A stretch of DNA of 64,000 nucleotides from Achromobacter mucicolens (GCF_902859725.1 NZ_CADIJP010000008.1:62001-126000), one strand, 5' to 3'; numbered from the stretch's first letter, positions 48,234 through 57,430 are shown. The notes: a model not told the origin generated them from the letters alone. Program-made: numbers and translations.

Positions 48234-49231
48234 CGGTCGAAAACCTGCTGCAACGCATCCGGATCGCAAGTGATCGTCAGCGCGAGCATGAGGAGGATGC
48301 GCGCCTTCTGCGGATTCAGGTCGCGCGCGGCGACAAAGCCCAAGCTGGCGTCGTCGACTTCGACATCGCGCGCCACGAAACCGCTGCCCGTGCGGCTGGA
48401 CCTAACGACGGCCACGCCGTCGTCGGCGGCACGGCGCAGGCCTTCGATGGCCAGGTCGGTGGCGTTGCCGTCGCCCACGCCCGCCAGCACGATGCCGTCG
48501 GCGGCGCTGGCCAGGAAATCGATCAGGTCGGCCTGCAGGTTGGCATACGCATAGACGATGTCCACACGCGGCCAGCCAGCCTTTTCCAACAATGCGAGTG
48601 AAAACTCGCTTTGTGCGCCATAGGTAGTGGCATTGCGCGAGTAAAAGCAAGGCACGCCGCCGTGCATGACGCCGGCGCGGCCGCGATTGGGCGATGCAAA
48701 GGCGCACAGGCCGGCGCTGGCGATCTTCTGGATTTCGCGGGCGTAATGGATGTCTTCGTTCATGACGACGAGCGGGCCGCGGCCCCGCGCATCGGGATGG
48801 CGCGCCAGCGCCACCGCGTTGTACAGATTGGCCGGACCTTCTGCGCCCAGGGCCGTGGCCGGACGCATGGCGCCAACCAGCACGACGGCCTTGTCATGAC
48901 GGTTCACCAGGCTGAGGAAATACGCGGTTTCCTCGAGCGTGTCCGTCCCGTGGGTGATCACGATGCCTGCCACCGAGGCGTCCTGGCAAAGCGTGTCCAC
49001 GCGCTGCGCCAGCGAGCGCCAGACGTCGTGCGTCATGTTCTGGCTGCCGACGTTGGCAACCTGCTCGGCGCGGATCTCTGCGATGCCGGCCAGCTGCGGC
49101 ACCGCCGCGAGCAGGTCATTCACGGAAAAAGTGCCCGACTTGTAGCCGGCGGACGTGGCGTCGGCCTGGGCCCCCGCAATCGTGCCCCCCGTCGCCAGCA
49201 CCGCGATGACGGGCAATGCGTTCTCAGGCAT
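48227..49231 (-). CDS. L-asparaginase
   Basis: A 334-residue enzyme. Catalytic motifs are LATGGTIAG (Thr17) and ITHGTDTLEETAYF. There is no signal peptide, so it appears cytoplasmic despite the type II-like sequence. A short repeat (48594-48609) lies within the coding region in the SEFSLA stretch. The gene start overlaps parB by 8 bases, possibly coupling their translation. Glutaminase or lysophospholipase side activities are known in the family. Confidence 0.92.
   Translation of the reverse strand: MPENALPVIAVLATGGTIAGAQADATSAGYKSGTFSVNDLLAAVPQLAGIAEIRAEQVANVGSQNMTHDVWRSLAQRVDTLCQDASVAGIVITHGTDTLEETAYFLSLVNRHDKAVVLVGAMRPATALGAEGPANLYNAVALARHPDARGRGPLVVMNEDIHYAREIQKIASAGLCAFASPNRGRAGVMHGGVPCFYSRNATTYGAQSEFSLALLEKAGWPRVDIVYAYANLQADLIDFLASAADGIVLAGVGDGNATDLAIEGLRRAADDGVAVVRSSRTGSGFVARDVEVDDASLGFVAARDLNPQKARILLMLALTITCDPDALQQVFDRY
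48594..48609. repeat. Palindromic short repeat inside the asparaginase gene
   Basis: GCGAGTGAAAACTCGC is a perfect 6-bp stem with a 4-base loop. Its reverse strand shares 13 of 14 bases with one of the repeats in the aldehyde dehydrogenase gene. Confidence 0.55.
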
Positions 49232-50141
49232 CCACCGCTCCGGAAAGGCCCTGACGCTCGAGGAGCGAATTCAGGTGCTCCCAGCCGTGGAAGTCGATGA
49301 CGATCTGACCCTTTTCCTTGGCGCCCACTTTCAGCGCCACGCGCGTGCCCAGATGATCGGACAGCGCTTCTTCCAGACGCGTCAGGTCGCGAGACACGCC
49401 GTTGGTCTTCTTCTTGGGCGACGCCGAGGCCTCGGCTTCCTTGGCCGTCTTAGCAACGAGCTTTTCGGCCTCGCGCACCGACAGGCGGCGCGCGATGATG
49501 AGATTGGCGAGCTGGATCTGCGTAGCCGCATCGACCGCGAGCAGCGCGCGGGCGTGGCCCATGTCGACGTCGCCGGCCAGCAGCATGGTCTGCACGGGCG
49601 CGGCCAGGTTCAAGAGGCGCAGCAGGTTGCTGGTGGCGGAACGCGAACGGCCGATGGCCTGCGCGGCCTGTTCGTGCGTCAGGCCGAACTCATCGAGCAG
49701 GCGGCGCACGCCGTGCGCTTCTTCGAGCGGATTCAGGTCTTCGCGCTGGATGTTTTCGATGAGCGCCATGACGGCGGCGTTTTCATCGGCGACCTCGCGC
49801 ACCAGGACCGGCACTTCCTTCAGGCCGGCAAGCTGCGCGGCGCGAAAGCGGCGTTCGCCTGCGATGATCTCGTAGTGGCCGGGCGCATCGCCCAGCGCGC
49901 GCACGAGAATCGGCTGCATGATCCCTTGCGTGCGAATCGACTCGGCCAGCTCGCCCAGGGCCCCCTCGTCCATGCGCGTGCGCGGCTGGTACTTGCCGGC
50001 GCGCATCTTCGAGATGGGCAGGGTGGACGGCGGACCCTCGGGCTTGGCGACAGCCTTGCCGATGTTGTCGATTGCGGGCGCATCGGCGCCCAGCAAGGCG
50101 TCCAGTCCGCGACCCAATCCCTTGGGTTTCTTGGTGGCCAT
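49224..50141 (-). CDS. parB: Chromosome partitioning protein ParB
   Basis: A 305-residue ParB. The N-terminal CTP-switch domain has the GERRFRA motif. A helix-turn-helix around AQAIGRSRSATSNLLRLL recognises parS, and a C-terminal dimerisation domain is present. Eight exact parS sites lie 4.3-5.6 kb away. parB is downstream of parA but separated by an acetyltransferase gene, an unusual insertion in the usual parAB pair. Confidence 0.97.
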   Translation of the reverse strand: MATKKPKGLGRGLDALLGADAPAIDNIGKAVAKPEGPPSTLPISKMRAGKYQPRTRMDEGALGELAESIRTQGIMQPILVRALGDAPGHYEIIAGERRFRAAQLAGLKEVPVLVREVADENAAVMALIENIQREDLNPLEEAHGVRRLLDEFGLTHEQAAQAIGRSRSATSNLLRLLNLAAPVQTMLLAGDVDMGHARALLAVDAATQIQLANLIIARRLSVREAEKLVAKTAKEAEASASPKKKTNGVSRDLTRLEEALSDHLGTRVALKVGAKEKGQIVIDFHGWEHLNSLLERQGLSGAVDA

Positions 50142-50186
50142 AATTAAATCCTCTTTCCTTCTGTCTTTGTATCCTGAGCGCCGGGC

Positions 50187-51008
50187 TCAGGCGTCCGCCT
50201 GCTCGGCGGGCAGGCGGTACCAATACGCGTAACAGTCTTTGAATCCGTAGCGGTCATACAGGGTCCGCGCGGCGATGTTTTCCGGCTCGACCTGGAGATA
50301 GGCCGTCCTGGCGCCGCCGGCAGCCCCTTCGGCCAGCAAATGCTCCACCAGGACAGCGGCGTAACCTTTGCGCCGATGCCCAGGATGGGTAACGATGTCG
50401 AACAGGCCAAGCAGGTCGCCTTCACGCACGGCCATCCCCGCAGCGACCACCTGCCCTGCCGCGTCGGTGGCGAGCACCGGCTGCTTATCCACAGCCAGAC
50501 CGGCAAGGCGCGCGTGGTGTTCGGCGATGTGCGCGGCCGATGAGCCGCGCAGCGCCCCGACCGCCGCTGCAAAGCGCTCGGCATCGACCATGCTGAAATG
50601 CAGATCGCTCATGACGCTTGCGCGGGGAGCGAGCGGCGTGCTCATGACGCGAGTCTCACCGGTGTAGAGATAACCGCGGGCCTCCAGCTCGGCGTCGAGG
50701 GAAAAATCGGGGCCGATGGAGGTGATGCGCAGCACCATGGGCAAACCCTGGCGCGCATACAACGATGAACAATACGCCAGCCGCTCATCCAAAGGACGTG
50801 TGGATAACCCCAGCACATTGACGCTTCGGACCCGCTTGGCCGACGATCGGGCAAAACGCACAAGCCAACCATCATAGATCACCTGCGCGCCCACGGCAGT
50901 GGCATTGAGCGCCGCGTCTTCCAGCCGCACGCGCAGCGCATCGCGCACGTCGGCGGGCGGCGTGGAGAGGGTTGGCTGTGGCGGAAAAAAGAGCGCGGCG
51001 TCGGGCAT
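50187..51008 (-). CDS. GNAT-family acetyltransferase between parA and parB
   Basis: A 273-residue protein. The C-terminal GNAT domain shows the acetyl-CoA pyrophosphate loop HRRKGYAAV and a late YGF element. The N-terminal half (AQVIYDGWLVRFARSSAKRVRSVN) is a family-specific extension. The substrate is unknown. It sits between parA (gap 9 bases) and parB on the same strand and is likely co-transcribed. Confidence 0.85.
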   Translation of the reverse strand: MPDAALFFPPQPTLSTPPADVRDALRVRLEDAALNATAVGAQVIYDGWLVRFARSSAKRVRSVNVLGLSTRPLDERLAYCSSLYARQGLPMVLRITSIGPDFSLDAELEARGYLYTGETRVMSTPLAPRASVMSDLHFSMVDAERFAAAVGALRGSSAAHIAEHHARLAGLAVDKQPVLATDAAGQVVAAGMAVREGDLLGLFDIVTHPGHRRKGYAAVLVEHLLAEGAAGGARTAYLQVEPENIAARTLYDRYGFKDCYAYWYRLPAEQADA

Positions 51009-51017
51009 CGGGGACGG

Positions 51018-51818
51018 CTAGTTCAGGTCTTTCCTGACGCGCTCGATCATTTCGGCGCCGAACGAGATATACGCCTGTGCGCCGCGTGACGCGCGGTCAT
51101 ACACAACACCCGGCATCCCGTAACTGGGTGCTTCGGCCAGACGCACGTTGCGCGGCACGACGGTCTTGAAGACCTTGTCGCCGAAGTGCGATTCCAGCTG
51201 CGCGGACACCTGCTGTTGCAGCGTCATGCGCGGATCGAACATGACGCGCAGCAAACCGATGACGCGCAGGTCGTCGTTGATGTTGCGATGCACGCGCTTG
51301 ATGGTGTTGACGAGGTCCGACAAGCCTTCGAGCGCGAAATATTCGCACTGCATGGGAATGATGACGCCATGCGCGGCCGCCAGGCCGTTCAAGGTAAGCA
51401 GGGACAGCGTGGGCGGGCAGTCGATGAGTACGAAGTCGTACTGGGTCGCGACGGTGTCGATGGCGGCCTTCAGTTGACGCTCGCGCTGGTCCATCTGCAC
51501 CAGATCGATCTCGGCGCCGGACAGTTCGCGGTTGGCCGGCAGCACGTCGTAACCACCGGACTCGGACTTCACGCGCGCCTGCTCGATGGTGGTCTCGCCG
51601 ATCAGCACCTGGTACAGATTGGACTCCAGCGAGTTCTTGTCGATGCCGCTGCCCATCGTGGCATTGCCCTGCGGATCCAGATCCACCAGCAGCACGCGCT
51701 GATTGTGCGTGGCAAGACCCGCCGCCAAGTTGATGGCGGTTGTCGTCTTGCCCACGCCGCCCTTCTGATTGGCAATGCAGAAAACGCGGGCGGATGTGCT
51801 GGGGGGTATGTTCTTCAT
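51018..51818 (-). CDS. parA: Chromosome partitioning ATPase ParA
   Basis: A 266-residue deviant Walker A ATPase. The start [12 protein letters not shown] at 51818 follows AAGGAA; an open frame to 51908 adds no homologous residues. Walker A is KGGVGKTT (the signature lysine is present), and the switch and Walker B motifs are in VLLVDLDPQGN and FVLIDCPPTLSLL. Its start overlaps the rsmG stop by 4 bases. It acts with ParB and the nearby parS sites to segregate origins. Confidence 0.97.
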   Translation of the reverse strand: MKNIPPSTSARVFCIANQKGGVGKTTTAINLAAGLATHNQRVLLVDLDPQGNATMGSGIDKNSLESNLYQVLIGETTIEQARVKSESGGYDVLPANRELSGAEIDLVQMDQRERQLKAAIDTVATQYDFVLIDCPPTLSLLTLNGLAAAHGVIIPMQCEYFALEGLSDLVNTIKRVHRNINDDLRVIGLLRVMFDPRMTLQQQVSAQLESHFGDKVFKTVVPRNVRLAEAPSYGMPGVVYDRASRGAQAYISFGAEMIERVRKDLN

Positions 51819-52504
51819 AGGGTTCCTTGACTGCGGCGCATCCAGATCAGGCAGCGTTCTGCTTGCAGCTCCGGCACCTGGAGCGGCTGAATATGGTCGA
51901 CTTGCCATTCCCCGCGCGCGTGCAGCGCCTGGATTTCTTCTTCGGGGACCTTGCCCTTCATGGCGACGAGGGTACCATTCTTGGCTACATGGCGACCCGC
52001 GAGTTGCGCAAAATCATCCAATGATGCAAACGCTCGCGAGGTGACGATGTCGCACTCGGCGGGATCCAGCGTTTCAATGCGCGCGTGCCGCGATTGCAGG
52101 TTGGGCAAACCCAGCGCGCCGCTCATCTGGCGCACGAACGCGGTCTTCTTTTCGACGGCGTCGACGCAAGTCACGGACCAATGGGGCTGCATGATCGCCA
52201 GAACGACGCCAGGCAGGCCACCGCCCGATCCGACGTCGAACACCTTGGCTGGCGCGTCGGGCGCGGCCAGCGCCTCGCTGAAGGGCTTTACGGCCGCGAG
52301 ACTGTCGAACAGATGCTGCACGAGCATCTGCTGCGGATCGCGAATGGCGGTCAGGTTGTAGGTGCGATTCCAGCGCTGCATCTGCGCCAGGTAATTGAGC
52401 AGTTTGGCGATGGTGTCGTCGTCGGGGCGCAGGCCGAGCAGCTCGCATGCACGAGTGAGTCGGCCGGCCATGTCGATGCCGGCCTGATTGGCGGGCGCGC
52501 TCAT
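51815..52504 (-). CDS. rsmG: 16S rRNA (guanine527-N7)-methyltransferase
   Basis: A 229-residue SAM-dependent methyltransferase. The SAM-binding motif is [18 protein letters not shown], and [19 protein letters not shown] precedes it, as in GidB. Loss confers low-level streptomycin resistance in several bacteria. It is overlapped by mnmG upstream (4 bases) and parA downstream. Confidence 0.96.
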   Translation of the reverse strand: MSAPANQAGIDMAGRLTRACELLGLRPDDDTIAKLLNYLAQMQRWNRTYNLTAIRDPQQMLVQHLFDSLAAVKPFSEALAAPDAPAKVFDVGSGGGLPGVVLAIMQPHWSVTCVDAVEKKTAFVRQMSGALGLPNLQSRHARIETLDPAECDIVTSRAFASLDDFAQLAGRHVAKNGTLVAMKGKVPEEEIQALHARGEWQVDHIQPLQVPELQAERCLIWMRRSQGTL

Positions 52505-54420
52505 GCCGCTTGCTTGCGCGAGCCGTAATGCAGGCGCTTCAGGTGAATGAGCAGGAGCGAGATCGCAGCCGGGGTGACGCCGGAAATGCGCGCGGCCTGG
52601 CCGATCGTTTCCGGACGATGCGTCTTGAGCTTCTGGCGCACTTCAAAGGACAGGCTGGTCACGGCGTCGTAATCCACGTCCGCCGGAATCGGCTGTTGTT
52701 CATGGGCGATGTGCTTTTGCACTTCGTCCTGCTGCCGTGCGATGTAGCCGGCGTACTTGACCTGGATCTCGACCTGTTCCGACAGCACGTCGTCTTCAAC
52801 GACCCCCGGGCCGGCGAGCAATGTGCCATCGGCGTTTTGGGCGCCCATCAAGGCTTCGTAGGAAACGTTCGGCCGTTTCAGCAGATCAGCGAGTGAGTAC
52901 TCACGTTCAATTGCCTTGCCCAGCAGCGGTTCGGCGACCTCGGCCGGCAGCAAGCGCGGATTCACCCATGACGACTTCAAGCGTTCGACCTCGGCCGCGA
53001 CCGCGTCGCGCTTGCGGTTGAACGCATCCCAGCGTGCATTGTCGACAATTCCGAGTTGTCGGCCGATCTCGGTCAGGCGCAGATCGGCATTGTCTTCGCG
53101 CAGGCTAAGTCGGTATTCGGCACGAGAAGTGAACATGCGATAGGGCTCGGTCACGCCACGGGTGACCAGGTCATCGACCAGCACGCCCAGGTAAGCCTCA
53201 TCGCGGCGCGGGGTCCACTGTTCGCGATCCTGCGCCTTCAGCGCCGCATTCACGCCAGCCAGCAATCCTTGCGCGGCCGCTTCTTCGTAGCCGGTGGTGC
53301 CGTTGATCTGGCCAGCAAAGTACAGACCTTCGATGGCCTTGGTCTCGAGCGTGCTCTTGAGTCCACGTGGATCGAAGTAGTCGTACTCGATGGCGTAGCC
53401 GGGCCGCATGATGTGCGCATTCTCCAGCCCGGGCAGCGAGTGGATCAAATCCAGCTGCACGTCGAAAGGCAAGCTGGTCGAGACGCCGTTGGGATACACC
53501 TCGTGCGTGTCCAACCCTTCCGGTTCAAGGAAGACCTGGTGGGACTGCTTATCGGCAAAGCGGTGGATCTTGTCTTCGATGGACGGGCAATACCGCGGAC
53601 CCACCCCTTCGATGACGCCGCTGTACATCGGCGAGCGATCCAGACCGCCGCGAATGATGTCGTGCGTGCGCGCGTTGGTGTGGGTGATCCAGCACGGCAG
53701 CTGGCGCGGATGCATGGCCACGTTGCCCATGTACGAAAACACGGGAATCGGGTCCAGGTCGCCGGGCTGCTCTTCCAGGATGGCGTAGTTGATGGTGCGC
53801 CCGTCAATGCGGGGCGGCGTACCGGTCTTGAGGCGGCCTTGGGGAAGCTTCAGTTCCTTCAGGCGCTGACCCAGCGAAATAGCCGGCGGGTCGCCGGCGC
53901 GTCCGCCCGAATAGTTCTGCAGGCCAACGTGGATCAGGCCGTTCAGGAATGTGCCGGCGGTCAGCACCACCGTCTTGGCCCGGAACTTCAGGCCAACCTG
54001 CGTCACGGCGCCAACGACGCGATCGCCCTCCACCATCAGATCCTCAACCGCCTGTTGGAACAGCCACAAGTTCGGCTGGTTCTCGAGGCGGCCGCGGATG
54101 GCCTTGCGATACAGCACACGATCCGCCTGCGCGCGCGTGGCACGGACAGCCGGCCCCTTCGAGCCGTTCAGGATTCGGAACTGGATGCCGGACTCATCCG
54201 TGGCCAGTGCCATGGCCCCGCCGAGAGCGTCCACCTCTTTGACGAGGTGGCCCTTGCCGATTCCGCCGATGGACGGATTGCAAGACATTTGGCCAAGGGT
54301 CTCGATGTTGTGCGTGAGCAGCAGCGTCTGCGCACCAGTACGGGCTGCAGCCAGAGCCGCTTCGGTGCCGGCGTGGCCGCCACCGACGACGATGACATCG
54401 AATTCGCGGGGATAGTCCAT
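52501..54420 (-). CDS. mnmG: tRNA uridine-5-carboxymethylaminomethyl modification enzyme MnmG
   Basis: A 639-residue FAD enzyme if started at MDYPREFDV (54420). The frame open to 54687 would code through two parS sites and is rejected. The FAD-binding motif is [12 protein letters not shown], and [10 protein letters not shown] and [10 protein letters not shown] are family segments. With MnmE it modifies wobble uridine in tRNA. It borders the parS cluster, the conserved position near oriC in this lineage. Confidence 0.97.
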   Translation of the reverse strand: MDYPREFDVIVVGGGHAGTEAALAAARTGAQTLLLTHNIETLGQMSCNPSIGGIGKGHLVKEVDALGGAMALATDESGIQFRILNGSKGPAVRATRAQADRVLYRKAIRGRLENQPNLWLFQQAVEDLMVEGDRVVGAVTQVGLKFRAKTVVLTAGTFLNGLIHVGLQNYSGGRAGDPPAISLGQRLKELKLPQGRLKTGTPPRIDGRTINYAILEEQPGDLDPIPVFSYMGNVAMHPRQLPCWITHTNARTHDIIRGGLDRSPMYSGVIEGVGPRYCPSIEDKIHRFADKQSHQVFLEPEGLDTHEVYPNGVSTSLPFDVQLDLIHSLPGLENAHIMRPGYAIEYDYFDPRGLKSTLETKAIEGLYFAGQINGTTGYEEAAAQGLLAGVNAALKAQDREQWTPRRDEAYLGVLVDDLVTRGVTEPYRMFTSRAEYRLSLREDNADLRLTEIGRQLGIVDNARWDAFNRKRDAVAAEVERLKSSWVNPRLLPAEVAEPLLGKAIEREYSLADLLKRPNVSYEALMGAQNADGTLLAGPGVVEDDVLSEQVEIQVKYAGYIARQQDEVQKHIAHEQQPIPADVDYDAVTSLSFEVRQKLKTHRPETIGQAARISGVTPAAISLLLIHLKRLHYGSRKQAA

Positions 54421-54477
54421 GATGGGGGAAGGTAAAGAAGAGAGCGTTCGGCGCTCATTATAGAGGCAGGGTTTGCA

Positions 54478-54493
54478 TGTTTCACGTGAAACA
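54478..54493. promoter_or_regulatory. parS site 1
   Basis: The exact palindrome TGTTTCACGTGAAACA, 58 bases upstream of the mnmG start codon. Confidence 0.95.
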
Positions 54494-54604
54494 TTTTGGG
54501 GAGTGTGTTTTGCGCCAACAGGCCTGTATCGGGTCGCCCGAAAGCTTGTGGGAGATGGGCCCACAGGTCTGAAAGTATCGGCATCTGCCGGTGTTATGGG
54601 CTGA

Positions 54605-54620
54605 TGTTCCACGTGAAACA
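54605..54620 (+). promoter_or_regulatory. parS site 2
   Basis: TGTTCCACGTGAAACA, matching the consensus TGTTNCACGTGAAACA. Confidence 0.95.
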
Positions 54621-54666
54621 TCCCCTTCGCTTGTCGACTGAGTACGCCGCAACAAGGCTCGTGCGT

Positions 54667-54682
54667 TGTTTCACGTGGAACA
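54667..54682 (-). promoter_or_regulatory. parS site 3
   Basis: TGTTTCACGTGGAACA on the plus strand, the reverse complement of TGTTCCACGTGAAACA. Confidence 0.95.
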
Positions 54683-54849
54683 TTCATTCGTTAGGGGACT
54701 TGGTGGTTCGCCTAGATGGCCAGAGGCATCGGCGCGAGGGCTGAAGTCCGTGCCTATAGCGCCTCCTCCGCCATCCCGCAGGCGAACTCCGGACGTATGG
54801 GTCTAGGCGGCGGGCGAGTCTTGGAGGAACTGGAAAATGGGCAGGAGAC

Positions 54850-54865
54850 TGTTTCACGTGGAACA
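54850..54865 (-). promoter_or_regulatory. parS site 4
   Basis: TGTTTCACGTGGAACA, same orientation class as site 3. Confidence 0.95.
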
Positions 54866-55171
54866 TTCCGCGGGGCAGCATCGAATCGCAAGCGAGCCGG
54901 GTTGGTCCCTTTAGACCCAATGGCGGGCTCCATACTTATGTCCCCTCGCCCACCGTCAACATCGTCGCGCATAGGACGTGTAGCGGTATCTGAGATCCCC
55001 GGGCGCGGATGACCGAATTCTTTGCACCGCACGCTGACGTCACGCTTAGACAGCGGAGACTGCCGTCAGCTATGTTTGGGTCAGGTACGCCTGCCAACCG
55101 CCTGTGCATTCGGACTTTAGGCAATCATTCCTCGCCACACAGAGCCCCTATCCGGGCTGCGGACCAACGGG

Positions 55172-55187
55172 TGTTTCACGTGAAACA
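55172..55187. promoter_or_regulatory. parS site 5
   Basis: The exact symmetrical palindrome TGTTTCACGTGAAACA. Confidence 0.95.
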
Positions 55188-55362
55188 AGCGCTTAGTTCG
55201 GGGGGGTACCGATGGCGCACATCGATAAGCGGCAGCCATATGGGCCAATCCGTACGAATTGATGAGGCGATATATGGGTGCCAAGACCTCGAGTATCGAA
55301 GTCCGGAAACGCCTTCACCAGAGGGGGCCCGATGCGCACCACCGTTATTCAACACCATCCAG

Positions 55363-55378
55363 TGTTTCACGTGGAACA
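55363..55378 (-). promoter_or_regulatory. parS site 6
   Basis: TGTTTCACGTGGAACA. Confidence 0.95.
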
Positions 55379-55636
55379 CCGGGCACCAATGGACGGTTGT
55401 GGTTAACCTCGCTGTACTCGATGCCAGCTGGCCGTCGGCCGTTCGAACTAGTTTTCGGTGTTCTGTCGGTGATTGATATGGCCGCGGTATTCGACGCTGC
55501 TCGCGCGCTCTACCAGCACGGCCAAAGCAACGTAGATGCGAGTCGTTCCTTTGGACCGCATCCCCAACAAGCTGAAGTCGTGGTCTCGAGATCATCCCGA
55601 ATCTACCGTCACTCGCACTCCGCTCAAGACGGCCGA

Positions 55637-55652
55637 TGTTTCACGTGGAACA
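55637..55652 (-). promoter_or_regulatory. parS site 7
   Basis: TGTTTCACGTGGAACA, 35 bases from site 8 and in opposite orientation to it. Confidence 0.95.
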
Positions 55653-55687
55653 TCCAAGACATAGATCACGCGGCTGGCCAGCAGCTA

Positions 55688-55703
55688 TGTTCCACGTGAA
55701 ACA
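55688..55703 (+). promoter_or_regulatory. parS site 8
   Basis: TGTTCCACGTGAAACA, the last exact site before the DnaA-box region. Confidence 0.95.
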
Positions 55704-56086
55704 CCCGAAGCAGCCGCCGTCTATCCCACCGCCACATCTCACTTTCTGCGGGAAGGCCCACATCAATAAGCAATGCCTCGATCAGCAGCGTGTGATCCAG
55801 GAAAAGTAAGAAAGCAGAAAAATATCGATTTATTCCACCCTACCCTACCCCTAGCCCAAAAAAACGAATTTTTCAGACCACAGCGGTTGGAAAAAACCTC
55901 AGAGGATGATTCGAAAGCCGCATTAAAGTTCCCGGGGTAGCCAACCAGGTAGCTGAATGCGGCAAGCGAAACGGTTCTCACATTCCGTTCCGACGGCCGG
56001 CAGCATGAAACTTCAACACAGGTTGATGCCAACCGAACGGCAAGCAGGAACCATGAAGCATGTGTTCCCAGCGTAAAACCTAGGGC

Positions 56087-56095
56087 TTATCCACA
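56087..56095 (+). promoter_or_regulatory. DnaA box
   Basis: Exact TTATCCACA. Confidence 0.85.
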
Positions 56096-56314
56096 GACAA
56101 CGGCTAACCGCCGCGCTCTATGAAAACGTTCGAATTGCTCAACGCCAGACTCGGGTTACGCACATTCTTATCAACAGGCCATCAAGGGTGCAAGCCAGTA
56201 CACGCCATGCATTGAAGACCCGTGCATACCATCAACAACAGCACAAGCCACCGAAGGCCCAACTGCCGCGGGTTCCCGCAACACCAGCAGGCACGGCTGG
56301 CTTCAACGGTTGTC

Positions 56315-56323
56315 TTATCCACA
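56315..56323 (+). promoter_or_regulatory. DnaA box
   Basis: Exact TTATCCACA. Confidence 0.85.
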
Positions 56324-56492
56324 GCTCCTGCACCGCGATCTGCCGACGTCGGCCTCACACCACGATCTCGTTGGCAGGCATGCTAATGCCAGCGCGGACT
56401 GCGGCCACGCTGACCAAAATCGGCGGCGTACATCGGCATGATGCTGCCGGCCACCTTAAGCAAACTCGCCGCGCAGACTACTGGAGGGCACG

Positions 56493-56501
56493 TTATTCAC
56501 A
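56493..56501 (+). promoter_or_regulatory. DnaA box
   Basis: TTATTCACA, within consensus TTATNCACA; a near match TTATCCCCA follows 3 bases later. Confidence 0.75.
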
Positions 56502-56920
56502 AAATTATCCCCACCCCAAGAATCCACCGAAATGCACATGCCCACGGCATCGATCTTCATTGACCCGACAATCATCTTGCTCGGACTCTGCCGCCCGCAC
56601 CATCATCCATATGGCCGAGACGACAACACTTCATGTGAAACGCTGTGGAAAAGTCGGCGGAAGAAGATCCATGAGCAATTCTCCGTACGACGAGTGAGTC
56701 GCAGGCATCGTTGGGATAATCCAGTGCCCGGTTCCTGTCCGACCCTCTCAAATCATCAATGCAACGTGGCGCGCCAACCGCTTGGCGAAGCTCGTCCTGC
56801 TCACGCCAAGCATCGGGATAACTCCGCAATTCCCGTTCCCGGACCCTAACCCTTTCGTCGATATCCCCACTTCTATCCACAGGCACAGACCCTCAATTTG
56901 GGCACCCAGAGGCGTAATTC

Positions 56921-56929
56921 TGTGCATAA
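56921..56929 (-). promoter_or_regulatory. DnaA box, opposite orientation
   Basis: TGTGCATAA on the plus strand, which is TTATGCACA on the minus strand. Confidence 0.7.
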
Positions 56930-57240
56930 CCGGGATGGGGATATCTTTGTGAACAACAGACAGGATTCAAGCCCGGACTCGCCAAACCGAGCCCGAACGG
57001 CGCGCCTGTCAGCGCAGGAAAAAGCCCGCGGGCGAGCTGGAAATAATGCGCAAATCCGCGAGTTTCCCTATGAGAACGCGGATTAAACCCTCTCTACAGC
57101 GCTCGAGCGCAGGCAGAATGATTATTCACGGGAAACCCAATCTGGTTGCCGTTATTGATGCTGATATCTGTGCAAAACCGGATTGACCACTGTCAGATTG
57201 CTTCATTACTGAGCAGCAAAATCAACGACGCCGGGAATAA

Positions 57241-57249
57241 TTATCCACA
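57241..57249 (+). promoter_or_regulatory. DnaA box
   Basis: Exact TTATCCACA, followed by TTATCCAGT 3 bases later. Confidence 0.85.
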
Positions 57250-57272
57250 GAGTTATCCAGTGGTCGAGAATA

Positions 57273-57290
57273 TGTTAGTGAACACTAACA
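57273..57290. promoter_or_regulatory. 18-bp dyad at the right edge of oriC
   Basis: TGTTAGTG and CACTAACA are perfect inverted repeats around a 2-base centre. No gene starts nearby, so it may bind an origin regulator or other dimeric protein; identity is unknown. Confidence 0.55.
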
Positions 57291-57350
57291 GCGCGTGTTT
57301 TTAATAGGCACGACCAGACTGCCAGGCGCCACAAAATGGGAGGCCAAATG

Positions 57351-57387
57351 AAACAACGCCCCAGACCCGGAGGTCTTGGGGCGTTGT
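57351..57387 (-). terminator. Rho-independent terminator after the cold-shock gene
   Basis: CAACGCCCCA-GACC (57354-57367) pairs with GGTC-TTGGGGCGTTG (57372-57386) with one bulge, followed on the minus strand by TTTCATTT. It terminates the gene at 57431-57637 before oriC. Confidence 0.75.
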
Positions 57388-57430
57388 AGCCAGGCCGGGC
57401 CTGGCGGACGGGAAATTGGGATTTCCCGAT

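Larger units (their letters stand above)
54421..55789. other. parS-bearing, gene-free segment beside mnmG
   Basis: About 1.4 kb that holds all eight parS sites and no credible gene. Open frames in it run through parS sites, lack ribosome sites and show no family resemblance. Sites are 47 to 306 bases apart. Confidence 0.7.
55790..57300. other. oriC: Probable chromosomal replication origin (oriC)
   Basis: About 1.5 kb without genes carries many DnaA-box sequences on both strands. TTATNCACA matches are at 56087, 56315, 56493, 57241 (+) and 56921 (-). Near matches are TTATCAACA (56168), TTATCCCCA (56505), CTATCCACA (56873), TTATTCACG (57122), and minus-strand TTTTCCACA (56644), TTGTTCACA (56948) and TTTTGCACA (57169). 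An AT-rich block at about 55798-55880 on the parS side could be the unwinding element. The position next to mnmG-rsmG-parA-parB, and mostly leftward genes to its left, support an origin. A GC-skew switch was not computed. Confidence 0.8.

Noticed and set aside
52889-52906. GCGAGTGAGTACTCAC in mnmG as a further copy of the dispersed repeat
   Set aside because: It encodes the family-typical [13 protein letters not shown] and its centre differs from the GAAA-loop repeat, so it is probably ordinary coding sequence.
54421-54687. An N-terminal extension of MnmG to 54687
   Set aside because: It would translate parS sites and has no MnmG homology; [15 protein letters not shown] is the family start.
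55763-56032. An 89-codon minus-strand frame in the origin region
   Set aside because: Cys/Ser-rich with no ribosome site or family; it lies in AT-rich origin DNA.
56627-56642. A possible ninth parS near CACTTCATGTGAAACG
   Set aside because: Only 11 of 16 bases match, including a broken CACGTG core, so it is not counted.
56188-56697. A 169-codon plus-strand frame in the origin region
   Set aside because: It passes through DnaA boxes, has low-complexity composition and no family resemblance.
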